Of a stretch of DNA of 38,197 nt, positions 15,580 to 23,587 are shown one piece after another. A model generated the notes under the pieces. It worked only from the letters and a program-made list of their open reading frames with translations. It had not been told where the DNA came from and ran no database searches. Each line of letters opens with the position of its first letter. Within the stretch, counting starts at the first letter, position 1. Position numbers and translations under genes: made by a program. This DNA comes from Crocosphaera sp. (GTDB taxonomy: Bacteria > Cyanobacteriota > Cyanobacteriia > Cyanobacteriales > Microcystaceae): the NCBI RefSeq assembly GCF_030064895.1, contig NZ_JASJEB010000101.1:1-38197 (forward strand). Direction: 5' to 3'.

Positions 15580-17829
15580 ATGAGTTACTGTCTTAATAAC
15601 GGTTGTCAGCATCGGGAAAATTCATCTCAAGATCAATTTTGTCAGTCTTGCGGTTCAAAGTTGCTTTTAAGGGAACGTTATCGCGCGATTAAAATGATTG
15701 GACAAGGTGGTTTTGGGAAGACTTTTTTAGCAGTAGATAATGATAAACCGTCTAAACCTCCCTGTGTGATTAAGCAATTTTTTCCTTCTTCTCAGGGTAC
15801 AAATAGTGTGGAGAAAGCAACGGAATTATTTAATGAAGAAGCGTCGAGATTAGAGGAATTAGGACAACATTCTCAAATTCCTGCGTTGTTAGCACATTTT
15901 GAACAAGAAGATAATTTATATTTAGTTCAAGAATATATTAATGGAGATAATTTAGCACAAGAATTAAAAACAGAGGGAGTATTTACTGAAGCTAAAATTA
16001 GGGATTTATTGCTAGGTTTATTACCTGTGGTGCAATTTGTTCATGAAAATAATCTTATTCATCGAGATATTAAACCAGAAAATATTATTATTCAACAGGG
16101 AAATGAAGAAGATAAATTCTTTTTAGTTGATTTTGGTGCAGCGCGACATGCAACAGGAACAGCTATCTTAAAAACGGGAACAATTATCGGTGATCCTCGT
16201 TATATTGCGCCTGAACAATTGTTAGGAAGAACGAATTTTACTAGCGATTTATATTGTTTAGGACTTAGTTGTATCCATTTATTAACAGGGGTTGATACTT
16301 TTACTTTATTTAGTAGCTATGAAGATGCTTGGGTATGGAGAGATTATTTAACAACTTCTGTGAGTGATGAATTAGGACAGATTTTAGATAAAATGGTGCA
16401 GAAGGCAATTAAGAAAAGGTTTAAGACTGCTCTTGAGATTTTAAAGCTTTTGAATCCATCAAAAACACCTCCTAATATTTCTTATCCTCCTGTTATAAAT
16501 ACTCCAGAAATATCCCCGATTAATCCTTCTAATCCCGTTATAAATACTCCAGAAATATCCCCTAATATTACTTCTACTCCTGTACCCAAAGATAAAATTA
16601 TATCTACTCCAGTAACTACTTCTATACAGTCTCAACCGGTAGATTCTCAGCCAATTTTATCCCCAGAAAAAACCAAACCATCAACAAAAATTGTTTTAGA
16701 TAATCAGAAAATAATTCCTCCCGTAGTCCCTATTTCAATAGGTAATAAATGGGGATACAAAGATCAAACTGGAGAAACTGTTACGATACAGCTTTTGGAT
16801 AAGGTAAAAGAATTCTCTGAGGATATAGAAGGATTGGCAAAAGTTTGTATTGATAATAAGTGGGGATATATTAATGAAAATCTAGAGGTAGTTTTTGAAC
16901 CTCAATTTGATTGGATTAGAAGTTTTTCTGAGGGGTTAGCTGAGGTAAGAGTAAAGAATAAATGGGGCTATATTGATAAAAGTGGTCAGATAATTGCTCC
17001 TATTAAATTTGATGTAATTAGTCCTTTTTCTGACGGTTTAGCTAAAGTAAGAGTGGACAAGAAATGGGGCTATATCGATAAAAGTGGTCAGATAATTATT
17101 CCTATCGACTTTGATGAAATTAGTCCTTTTTCAGAGGGGTTAGCAGGCGTAAGAGTAGGTAATAAATGGAGCTATATTGATAAAAGTGGTCAGATAATTG
17201 TTCCTATTGAATTTGATAAAATTAGTCCTTTCTCAGAGGGATTAGCTGGCGTAAGAGTAGGTAATAAATGTGGCTATATTGATAAAAATGGTAAAATAAT
17301 TATTCCTATTCAATTCAATTCAATTATTCCTTTTTCAGAGGGATTAGCTGGCGTAAGAGTAGGTAATAAATGTGGCTATATTGATAAAAATGGTAAAATA
17401 ATTGTTCCTATTAAATTTGATCAAATTAGTCCTTTTTCAGAGGGATTAGCTGGCGTAAGAGTAGGTAATAAATGGGGCTATATTGATAAAAATGGTAAAA
17501 TAATTGTTCCTATTAAATTCGATGCAATTAGTCGTTTTTCTGAGGGATTAGCTGGCGTAAGAGTAGGTAATAAATGGGGCTATATTGATAAAAATGGTCA
17601 GATAATTGTTCCTATTGAATTTTATGAGATTAGTCGTTTTTCTGAGGGATTGGCTAAAGTAAGAGTAGATAATAAATACGGCTATTTTGATCAAACTGTT
17701 GAAATAGTTATCAAACCTAAATTTATAGAAGCTGATGACTTTGAAAATGGACGTGCATTAGTGACAAAAAAAGGACTATTTAGCACAAAAAAAGGTTATA
17801 TCAATAAGCAAGGAAAATTTATTGATTAG
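15580..17829 (+). CDS. Ser/Thr protein kinase with zinc ribbon and WG repeats
   Basis: This 749-residue protein has three parts. (1) An N-terminal zinc ribbon with Cys4, Cys9, Cys21 and Cys24. (2) An Hanks-type kinase domain (about 34-290): glycine loop GQGGFGKTF (41-49), Lys65 in CVIKQF, catalytic HRDIKPEN (Asp163), metal DFG (Asp184) and IAPEQLLG; all key residues are present, so it is probably active. (3) A Pro/Thr-rich linker containing VINTPEISP twice, followed by about ten WG repeats of about 34 residues (NKWGYIDKNGKIIVPI, then SEGLAGVRV). Three central copies have lost the W-G pair (NKWSYID, NKCGYID twice). No membrane span is visible. WG repeats probably form a beta-rich ligand- or protein-binding array that feeds the kinase; the ligand is unknown. 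Confidence 0.9.
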   Translation: MSYCLNNGCQHRENSSQDQFCQSCGSKLLLRERYRAIKMIGQGGFGKTFLAVDNDKPSKPPCVIKQFFPSSQGTNSVEKATELFNEEASRLEELGQHSQIPALLAHFEQEDNLYLVQEYINGDNLAQELKTEGVFTEAKIRDLLLGLLPVVQFVHENNLIHRDIKPENIIIQQGNEEDKFFLVDFGAARHATGTAILKTGTIIGDPRYIAPEQLLGRTNFTSDLYCLGLSCIHLLTGVDTFTLFSSYEDAWVWRDYLTTSVSDELGQILDKMVQKAIKKRFKTALEILKLLNPSKTPPNISYPPVINTPEISPINPSNPVINTPEISPNITSTPVPKDKIISTPVTTSIQSQPVDSQPILSPEKTKPSTKIVLDNQKIIPPVVPISIGNKWGYKDQTGETVTIQLLDKVKEFSEDIEGLAKVCIDNKWGYINENLEVVFEPQFDWIRSFSEGLAEVRVKNKWGYIDKSGQIIAPIKFDVISPFSDGLAKVRVDKKWGYIDKSGQIIIPIDFDEISPFSEGLAGVRVGNKWSYIDKSGQIIVPIEFDKISPFSEGLAGVRVGNKCGYIDKNGKIIIPIQFNSIIPFSEGLAGVRVGNKCGYIDKNGKIIVPIKFDQISPFSEGLAGVRVGNKWGYIDKNGKIIVPIKFDAISRFSEGLAGVRVGNKWGYIDKNGQIIVPIEFYEISRFSEGLAKVRVDNKYGYFDQTVEIVIKPKFIEADDFENGRALVTKKGLFSTKKGYINKQGKFID

Positions 17830-17902
17830 TTTCCATCTGATTGATTTTTAATTTAACGTGGAAACTGTTTCTAGTGACATCATGGATGAAGTGTTAGGGA
17901 AA

Positions 17903-17922
17903 CTAGAAACATTGTTAACTTA
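17903..17922 (+). repeat. Upstream motif shared with the alpha/beta hydrolase gene, copy 2
   Basis: CTAGAAACATTGTTAACTTA is 18 of 20 identical to 12770-12789. It lies about 190 bases upstream of cysK. Confidence 0.5.
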
Positions 17923-18109
17923 AAACTAAAAATGATGCTAATATTTCTTTTAAATTAAAGATGGGAAGATCATTAAAATGAGTGAGCAGTGAGCAGTTAT
18001 CACGTCATTAGTTTTTGAAACTCTAAAAAAACTGTAAAAATACGGATTAAGTGAGCAATAAGGGGATACAACCAAAGAATAAGTCATTAAGTATACCAAA
18101 ACAAACCAG

Positions 18110-19072
18110 ATGAAAATTGCTCACAATATTACTGAATTAATTGGTCACACTCCCCTTGTCCAATTAAATCGTATTCCCCAAGCAGAAGGCTGTAAAGCGC
18201 AGATTGTCGTCAAATTAGAAGGAATGAACCCGGCCGCATCCGTCAAAGATAGAATTGGCGTAAATATGATTAATGCAGCCGAAAAAGAAGGATTAATTAT
18301 TCCAGGTAAAACCCTCTTAGTTGAACCCACTTCCGGTAATACAGGTATTGCCCTAGCAATGGCAGCAGCAGCCAAAGGATACAAGTTAATTTTAACCATG
18401 CCCGAAACCATGAGTCAGGAACGTCGGGCCATGTTAAAAGCTTACGGCGCACAATTAGAATTAACCCCAGGTAGCGAAGGGATGAGTGGTTGTATTCGTC
18501 GGGCCCAGGAGTTAGTAGAAACCCTGCCCAACGCCTATATGTTGCAACAATTCAACAATCCAGCTAACCCCGAAATTCACCGTTTAACCACTGCCGAAGA
18601 AATTTGGGAAGATACCGATGGACGGGTAGATTTTTTGATCGCTGGTGTTGGAACCGGGGGAACCCTTACCGGTGTAGCTGAAGTAATTAAGCAGAAAAAA
18701 GCCAGTTTTCAGGCCATCGCAGTTGAACCCACTACCAGCCCCGTTTTATCAGGAGGAAGCCCCGGAGGACACAAAATACAAGGCATTGGTGCCGGTTTTG
18801 TACCTGGGGTGTTGAAAGTAGAATTGATCGATGAAGTTGTCACAGTCACCGATGACGAGGCCATGAGTTATGGCCGACGGTTAGCCAAGGAAGAAGGGCT
18901 ATTATCCGGTATTTCTACAGGGGCAGCTTTATGCGCTGCCATCAAAGTTGGTCAAAGACCCGAAAATATCGGTAAACTGATCGTAATGATTCAACCCAGT
19001 TTTGGAGAACGTTACTTAAGTACACCTCTTTTCCAAGATGTAGAACCGCCTCAACTGGCCATGGTTCATTAA
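18110..19072 (+). CDS. cysK: Cysteine synthase A (O-acetylserine sulfhydrylase)
   Basis: This 320-residue PLP enzyme makes L-cysteine from O-acetylserine and sulfide. Hallmarks are [11 protein letters not shown], the Schiff-base Lys46 in [11 protein letters not shown], the substrate loop [11 protein letters not shown], phosphate-binding [25 protein letters not shown] and [11 protein letters not shown]. Length and order are normal for CysK/CysM. It could be the CysM isozyme; sequence alone does not decide this. The ATG at 18110 lacks an obvious ribosome site. The J-domain gene follows 37 bases later in the same direction. Confidence 0.95.
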   Translation: MKIAHNITELIGHTPLVQLNRIPQAEGCKAQIVVKLEGMNPAASVKDRIGVNMINAAEKEGLIIPGKTLLVEPTSGNTGIALAMAAAAKGYKLILTMPETMSQERRAMLKAYGAQLELTPGSEGMSGCIRRAQELVETLPNAYMLQQFNNPANPEIHRLTTAEEIWEDTDGRVDFLIAGVGTGGTLTGVAEVIKQKKASFQAIAVEPTTSPVLSGGSPGGHKIQGIGAGFVPGVLKVELIDEVVTVTDDEAMSYGRRLAKEEGLLSGISTGAALCAAIKVGQRPENIGKLIVMIQPSFGERYLSTPLFQDVEPPQLAMVH

Positions 19073-19109
19073 GAAAGGGTTGGTTGCTGTCCTCATTCCT
19101 TAGACTGTC

Positions 19110-19808
19110 ATGAAATCTACGAATCATTATCATATCCTCCAAATTAGCCAGACTGCCAGTCAAACGGAAATTAAACAGGCGTATCGCCGTTTGGCTAAAC
19201 GGTTTCACCCTGATAGTCGACGGGAAACGGCTAATCATGAACAAATTATCCGCATTAATGCTGCTTATGAGGTTTTAGGCGACCCTCAAAGACGACAAAC
19301 CTACGATCAGCAGTTGATTCCTAATTATCCTTCTTTTCGACGACAAGAGAGGACAGCCCAAGCCCAGTCTTATTATCATAATTGTCGCGCTGCTGAACAA
19401 GTTTCTGTTGGTTTAATTGATCAATGGTTGAAAACTGTTTATCGTCCCATTGATCGCTTAATTTCGGGGATTTTATCCCGTTTAAATAAGCAAATTGATG
19501 ATTTAGCTGCCGACCCTTTTGATGATGAATTAATGGCTGTTTTTCAAGATTATGTTCGTTGTTCTCGTCATGATTTACAACAAGCAAAAAGTATATTTTC
19601 AGGGCAACCTAACCCTCCGAAACTAGCTAAAATAGCAGCTATTCTTTACTATTGTTTAAATCATATTGCGGATGGAATTGAAGAGTTAGAATGGTTTTCT
19701 TGTAATTATGATGACTCTCATTTACATACTGGTCAAGAATTATTTAGAATTTCCTATCGATTATTAAACGAAGTTCATCATAATGTTGCTTCAATTTCTA
19801 ACTGTTAA
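19110..19808 (+). CDS. J-domain (DnaJ-like) co-chaperone
   Basis: This 232-residue protein has an N-terminal J domain (about 4-68: YHILQISQTASQTEIKQAYR, HPD at 33-35, INAAYEVLGDPQRRQTYD). It lacks the Gly/Phe-rich, zinc-finger and C-terminal substrate domains of DnaJ. The remaining 150 residues are mostly helical, and I do not recognise them. Such type III J proteins recruit DnaK to particular clients; the client is unknown. It follows cysK by 37 bases and precedes the methyltransferase by 21 bases, so the four genes 18110-20914 may be co-transcribed. Confidence 0.85.
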   Translation: MKSTNHYHILQISQTASQTEIKQAYRRLAKRFHPDSRRETANHEQIIRINAAYEVLGDPQRRQTYDQQLIPNYPSFRRQERTAQAQSYYHNCRAAEQVSVGLIDQWLKTVYRPIDRLISGILSRLNKQIDDLAADPFDDELMAVFQDYVRCSRHDLQQAKSIFSGQPNPPKLAKIAAILYYCLNHIADGIEELEWFSCNYDDSHLHTGQELFRISYRLLNEVHHNVASISNC

Positions 19809-19829
19809 AATAAATATAAAATAAACATA

Positions 19830-20684
19830 ATGACTAACACATCCAACCTATCAGAAAATATCGCTAAATTTTATGACACTTCCAGTAATTTATGGGAAAA
19901 AATTTGGGGTGAACATATGCACCACGGTTACTATGGAAGAGGAGGCAACTATAAAGTTGATCGTCGTCAAGCACAAATTGATTTAATCGAAGAACTATTA
20001 ATTTGGGCTAATATTAAAGAGGTTTCTAACTTAGTTGATGTAGGGTGTGGTATTGGAGGAAGTACCCTCTATTTAGCTGAAAAATTTAACACCAAAGCAA
20101 CAGGAATTACCCTATCTTCTGTACAGGCAAATAGAGCCACGGAAAGAGCTAGTGAGGTCAAATTAGAAGAAACAGCACAGTTTCAGGTGGCTGATGCCCT
20201 AAATATGCCCTTTCCAGACGATAATTTTGACCTGGTATGGTCTTTAGAAAGTGGGGAACATATGCCGGATAAAACGAAATTTTTTCAAGAATGTTATCGG
20301 GTATTAAAACCAGGTGGAACTTTTATTTGTGCAACTTGGTGTCATCGTCCTACTAATTCTTGGGCAGGGGAATTAACGGAAGATGAAAAACAACATTTAG
20401 AAGAAATTTATCGGGTTTATTATTTGCCTTATGTTATCTCTTTACCGGAATACGAAACTATTGCTAAAAACTGCGGTTTCAGTAATCTTAAAGTAGATGA
20501 TTGGTCGATGGAAGTGGCACCTTTTTGGGATATTGTCATAGACTCGGCTTTAAATTTAGAAGCGATCTCAGGGTTATTAAACAGTGGTTGGCAAACCGTA
20601 GAAGGGGCATTATCATTAGGGTTGATGAGTCGAGGTTATGAACGGGGTTTAATTCGTTTTGGGTTGATTTCTGGACAAAAATAA
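19830..20684 (+). CDS. SAM methyltransferase, tocopherol O-methyltransferase type
   Basis: This 284-residue class I methyltransferase has SAM motif I NLVDVGCGIGGSTLYLAEKF, post-I ATGITLS, motif II-like FPDDNFDLVWSLESGEHMPD and motif III VLKPGGTFICATW. The N-terminal WEKIWGEHMHHGYYG is the signature of the gamma-tocopherol methyltransferase (VTE4/slr0089) and related MPBQ and sarcosine methyltransferase family. The likely reaction is gamma- to alpha-tocopherol. It lacks an N-terminal membrane anchor; some cyanobacterial VTE4 proteins have one, so a related methyltransferase is possible. Its TAA overlaps the next ATG (TAATG, 20682-20686). Confidence 0.8.
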   Translation: MTNTSNLSENIAKFYDTSSNLWEKIWGEHMHHGYYGRGGNYKVDRRQAQIDLIEELLIWANIKEVSNLVDVGCGIGGSTLYLAEKFNTKATGITLSSVQANRATERASEVKLEETAQFQVADALNMPFPDDNFDLVWSLESGEHMPDKTKFFQECYRVLKPGGTFICATWCHRPTNSWAGELTEDEKQHLEEIYRVYYLPYVISLPEYETIAKNCGFSNLKVDDWSMEVAPFWDIVIDSALNLEAISGLLNSGWQTVEGALSLGLMSRGYERGLIRFGLISGQK

Positions 20685-20914
20685 TGAAATTTTGGTTGGG
20701 TTTTTTAAAAGCTTTATTTGACAAAAAATTGAGTAAAATGGCAATTAAAGTTGCTTTAGTCGTGGGTTCAATTTTGTTTACTATTAATCATGGAAAAGCC
20801 CTTATGGAGGGAAAAATGACCCGAGATCGTTGGCTTTCTGGACTGTTAACTTATTGTGTTCCTTACATGGTTAATATTCACGGACAGTACGTCATAGGTT
20901 CTAGTGAAAAGTAG
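20684..20914 (+). CDS. nrtS: NrtS-like small nitrate/nitrite transport protein
   Basis: This 76-residue protein has two hydrophobic stretches (MAIKVALVVGSILFTINHGK and LSGLLTYCVPYMVNIHGQYV). The pattern K-VALVVG-ILxxINHG, then LLTYxVPYxV, is what I associate with the NrtS family, described as a two-subunit low-affinity nitrate transporter in some cyanobacteria. Only one such gene is present here, so it may be a homo-oligomer or pair with a gene elsewhere. Its start overlaps the methyltransferase stop by one base, implying translational coupling. Family recognition is from memory of a short motif. Confidence 0.65.
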   Translation: MKFWLGFLKALFDKKLSKMAIKVALVVGSILFTINHGKALMEGKMTRDRWLSGLLTYCVPYMVNIHGQYVIGSSEK

Positions 20915-21061
20915 AAAAAATTATATTCATTAAATTTTAATGGTATCTAGATAGTAATTTGATACTAATTAATGTTATGACATTTTATTTATTTCTGTTG
21001 CCTGTTCCCTAAAACAAAAATTTATGTGTTCTAACGATTTTGTTTAATACGATAATTAATA

Positions 21062-21343
21062 TTATGGTTGACATTGTGATAAGATATTCCAAAAATTATT
21101 AAGTGCGTACTCTTTAAAAGATATTGACTTAGTATTCTTAAGGGTTTTTATTAATTTGACGGGAGAACAAACTTGATTTTGGTACAGGTCAGAGACCATA
21201 ATATTACCATCATCTGTAGCTTGAATGTAAATTATTTTTTGTTCATTTGAATTCAATAATAAACGTTCTAACTCTTGTTGAACAATATTGAGAAATAAGT
21301 TCATAAGAGCATTACAGTTTAAGGTTAGATTTGTAACTTTCAT
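21062..21343 (-). CDS. Hypothetical protein (93 aa)
   Basis: I do not recognise this 93-residue ORF. It is soluble and mixed in character (NALMNLFLNIVQQELERLLL, then IIYIQATDDGNIMVSDLYQN), with composition like real protein rather than noise. The ATG at 21343 has a purine-rich GGAGGGGG only about 20 bases upstream, too far for a good ribosome site. Its upstream side abuts the HEARO-like segment, so its promoter may have been displaced by that insertion. Confidence 0.45.
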   Translation of the reverse strand: MKVTNLTLNCNALMNLFLNIVQQELERLLLNSNEQKIIYIQATDDGNIMVSDLYQNQVCSPVKLIKTLKNTKSISFKEYALNNFWNILSQCQP

Positions 21344-21404
21344 CGAAAAATTGGGTATGAAACCCCCTCCTTAAGGATGGCTTGACATTAATTGTGATAT
21401 AGTA

Positions 21405-21702
21405 AGAACATACCTAAAGGGAAAAACCACGCAGTGGGCAAAAGCACCTTAAAAACTGGCTATAAGAAGTTCTGTACACAAATGCTTGTACAGGTAAAAT
21501 ATCCAGCAACAAGTACAAAAAGCTTTGCCTGAGTCATACTGATGGGCTGTCGGGACGTATCTCTGAAATGGGATAAAAGTCTGTGGAATCTGTGTAAGAC
21601 GCTTAAACTTTAAACTATGGTATGCAAGGGTGAACGAACCAGAAACCTAAATTGTGAGGTTTAGGAATCACCACCCTTTCAGAGTGCGATCTGGAGGTCA
21701 AC
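21405..21702 (+). ncRNA. HEARO-like RNA (IscB omega-RNA) without its nuclease gene
   Basis: About 300 structured non-coding bases resemble the HEARO RNA that precedes iscB in cyanobacteria. The start reads CTAAAGGGAAAAACC...AAAGCACCTTAAAAACTG. Inside are the hairpins CCAC-GCA-GTGG (21427-21437), CTGTACA/TGTACAG (21472-21493) and CCTAAA/TTTAGG (21646-21665). The end reads GGAATCACCACCCTTTCAGA...GGAGGTCAACC, which normally sits directly before the iscB start. Here no IscB (RRXRR/HNH) reading frame follows. In the family the guide is the DNA just 5' of the scaffold, here about 21385-21404. Identification is from remembered consensus, not a search. Confidence 0.5.
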
Positions 21703-21731
21703 CTTTTAAATCCTCATCCAACTTAAATGTT

Positions 21732-21778
21732 GGTAATTCTCGTCCCTCTATAGGGATGTTAGGGGGACGAGAATTACC
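21732..21778. repeat. Inverted repeat with 15-bp perfect stem
   Basis: Arms GGTAATTCTCGTCCC (21732-21746) and GGGACGAGAATTACC (21764-21778) flank a 17-base loop; a smaller CCAAC/GTTGG hairpin overlaps its left side. It lies 30 bases downstream of the RHH gene in that gene's direction. It may be a transposon end hairpin or a terminator. Confidence 0.7.
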
Positions 21779-21807
21779 GACCAATAAATAAACTGGGAAG
21801 CATCCAT

Positions 21808-21948
21808 TTAATCAGGGTTTTTGGGTAAGCGTTTAATGTAATCTCGAATGATCTCAGCAACAGATAAATCTTTGCTTTTAGCGTATCCGTTGATTTTTTC
21901 ATATTCATCTTGATTAACTCGAACGACTATCCGTTTATTCCTGGTCAT
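21808..21948 (-). CDS. Ribbon-helix-helix (CopG-like) protein of a TnpB-type element (46 aa)
   Basis: The reading frame encodes 46 residues starting MTRNKRIVVRVNQDEYEKIN and continuing GYAKSKDLSVAEIIRDYIKRLPKNPD. This is a complete ribbon-helix-helix: strand KRIVVRV, helix QDEYEKINGYAKSK, turn DLS, helix VAEIIRDYIKRL. In cyanobacteria very similar small RHH genes sit directly upstream of tnpB in IS607/IS605-like elements and probably repress the element. Here no tnpB follows, so it is an orphan. The upstream region contains GCGC-ACAG-GCGC (about 21998-22009), possibly the element's left-end hairpin. Confidence 0.75.
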   Translation of the reverse strand: MTRNKRIVVRVNQDEYEKINGYAKSKDLSVAEIIRDYIKRLPKNPD

Positions 21949-22049
21949 TGTGTGCCTTTATGTGTTAACATAATTTTATTAAGAGAGTCTGTAATACGCG
22001 CCTGTGCGCACCATAAAAACAACAAAGACTATTAGGTTCAATTCAGAAT

Positions 22050-22248
22050 TTCTAGTTAACCCGTGAAACGGTAAAAGTATTGAGGGAACTAGATGATTAC
22101 AGAATTGTTCGGTACAAAAAGACGGTGAGTCTCATAGTCTCTGCCTGCGGAGGGTTAAGTGGTTGCATTCCCTGCGAAACAGGAAGCCCTATCCGTGAGG
22201 TGGGGAAGCCCTCGGTATAGCGTCAGCTTACCGAAAGGAGAACGTCAC
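22050..22248 (+). mobile_element. Remnant of a second TnpB element: C-terminal tail and omega-RNA scaffold
   Basis: One frame reads CLRRVKWLHSLRNRKPYP and then stops, like the C-terminal tail of cyanobacterial IS607-associated TnpB. The overlapping and following bases form stacked hairpins (CCTG-CGAAA-CAGG at 22170-22182; CGGTA/TACCG around 22213-22233) and end in GTCAC at 22248, as the guide RNA scaffold of those elements does. The tail differs from the one at 1-119, so this is a different family. The catalytic part of tnpB is absent. The left boundary is approximate. Confidence 0.55.
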
Positions 22249-22342
22249 AAAATAGCATTGTGCCAAGTCGAAACCCTGATAGTTCACAGTATAGTCAGCA
22301 AAAATATGAAGACGCAGTGATTAGACTCACAAAGATCAATTA

Positions 22343-22370
22343 GTGAACTACCCCAACTTTTGAGAAGTTT
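22343..22370 (-). mobile_element. Right-end remnant of a TnpB element (minus strand)
   Basis: On the minus strand, AAGTTGGGGTAGTTCAC (22359 to 22343) is identical to the right end at 122-138. The outer hairpin arm CCCC is lost; AACTT/AAGTT pairing remains. It lies 33 bases beyond the asparaginase stop, with no tnpB reading frame on this strand, so the element body has been deleted. Confidence 0.6.
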
Positions 22371-22402
22371 AAGTATCAAGGAAACCGATTTTGCTCAAAA
22401 AT

Positions 22403-23341
22403 CTAACAATAACCCATTAATTCCTCTGTTTGCCATTCTAAAGTATCCCCAATAGTTGAACCATTATGATAAGCTGCCAGTAAAACTTCGCTGGTTTTGC
22501 CCCAACTTATCACACCATTATGATCCAAAGCGATCGCACCTAAATCTCGATCGCGTTTTTTAGACTCTGCCATCGATTTTTGCATCGCATCGGGCAAAGA
22601 TAAACCATCTCCCACACGAATAACCACCCGTGCAGCGAAACATTCGTTAATAATATCTTCCCCCACACCGGTACAACTTACCCCTGTGTCTGCGGTAGCA
22701 TAATTACCAGCCGGCATCGCTGAATCACTCACCCGGCCAATTCTTTCTAAACCCTTTCCTCCCGTAGAAGTACCGGCCGCAATTTTACCCTGACTATCCA
22801 ACGCAACCACACCAATAGTTCCCCGTCGTGCTTCATTCGACTCTTTACTGGCGAATAAACGCCCCATATTACTCTGAAAATCCTCTTTCCACTCCTCTAT
22901 CCATTCCTTGGCCCGAAACTCTGTTAAGGGGTCATAAATTGGGATATTTAATTCTCTGGCCAATTCCATTGCCCCCATATCCGAAAGAATGCGATCGCTT
23001 TCATCTTGCAAATATTTGGCCAAGTTGATGGGGTTTTTGACACGGGAAATATTAATGACACCGCTAAAAGTTTGATTAAACCCTTCCATGAGGGATGCAC
23101 TCATACGAATTTGTCCATCGGATTGTAACACCGAACCGGTTCCGGCGTTGAAACTGGGTTCATTTTCTAGTAACTGACAACCCCTAACCACTGCATCTAC
23201 TGCTGTTCCTCCATCGTTCAATAATTGATAAACTTCGGTGACGATATTGTGGAGGATGGGACGCACTTTGGCTAAACCCCCTTTATCATTTAGGGAACTA
23301 GCACCACCATGAATGATAAGTTTGGGTTGGGTTGTAGTCAT
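22403..23341 (-). CDS. iaaA: Isoaspartyl peptidase / L-asparaginase (type III, Ntn hydrolase)
   Basis: This 312-residue proenzyme of the plant-type asparaginase family hydrolyses isoaspartyl dipeptides and asparagine. Landmarks are IIHGGAS near the start, [20 protein letters not shown], and the self-cleavage site [11 protein letters not shown] with nucleophile Thr175. [19 protein letters not shown] and [16 protein letters not shown] complete the substrate pocket. All active-site elements are intact. Its ATG overlaps the stop of the DUF2256 gene by four bases (ATGA), so the two are translationally coupled. A transposon right-end remnant follows directly. Confidence 0.93.
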   Translation of the reverse strand: MTTTQPKLIIHGGASSLNDKGGLAKVRPILHNIVTEVYQLLNDGGTAVDAVVRGCQLLENEPSFNAGTGSVLQSDGQIRMSASLMEGFNQTFSGVINISRVKNPINLAKYLQDESDRILSDMGAMELARELNIPIYDPLTEFRAKEWIEEWKEDFQSNMGRLFASKESNEARRGTIGVVALDSQGKIAAGTSTGGKGLERIGRVSDSAMPAGNYATADTGVSCTGVGEDIINECFAARVVIRVGDGLSLPDAMQKSMAESKKRDRDLGAIALDHNGVISWGKTSEVLLAAYHNGSTIGDTLEWQTEELMGYC

Positions 23342-23502
23342 GAGTTGTTATCCTGTATTTGAGAGCGTCTTCGGCGACATCTTTCGGAGCAATACTTAAC
23401 ATCATCCCAACATTTGGCCCATTTTTTGCGCCATGTAAAGGGACGGCCACAAACGGGACATATTTTTGTGGGTAAATCGGATTTTGAGCGTTGACGAGTC
23501 AT
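23338..23502 (-). CDS. DUF2256 small zinc-finger-like protein (54 aa)
   Basis: This is a 54-residue protein with four cysteines in [14 protein letters not shown] and [10 protein letters not shown], the signature of DUF2256. The CPVC...CSERC spacing suggests a zinc ribbon, and the rest is very basic. Family members are small and have no settled function. It is directly upstream of and overlaps iaaA (TGA at 23338-23340 inside ATGA). No clear ribosome site is seen before its ATG at 23502. Confidence 0.85.
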   Translation of the reverse strand: MTRQRSKSDLPTKICPVCGRPFTWRKKWAKCWDDVKYCSERCRRRRSQIQDNNS

Positions 23503-23587
23503 TTAGTTCGGTTATTCAGTGAGCAGTTAACAGTTGTTTCCTATTGTTTTATGATAAATAGAATAGACTTATTTTGACTATTTATTG

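Noticed and set aside
21360-22402. Group II intron
   Set aside because: The region has many hairpins, but no domain V consensus, no convincing GTGYG start and no reverse transcriptase; TnpB/HEARO-type features explain it better.
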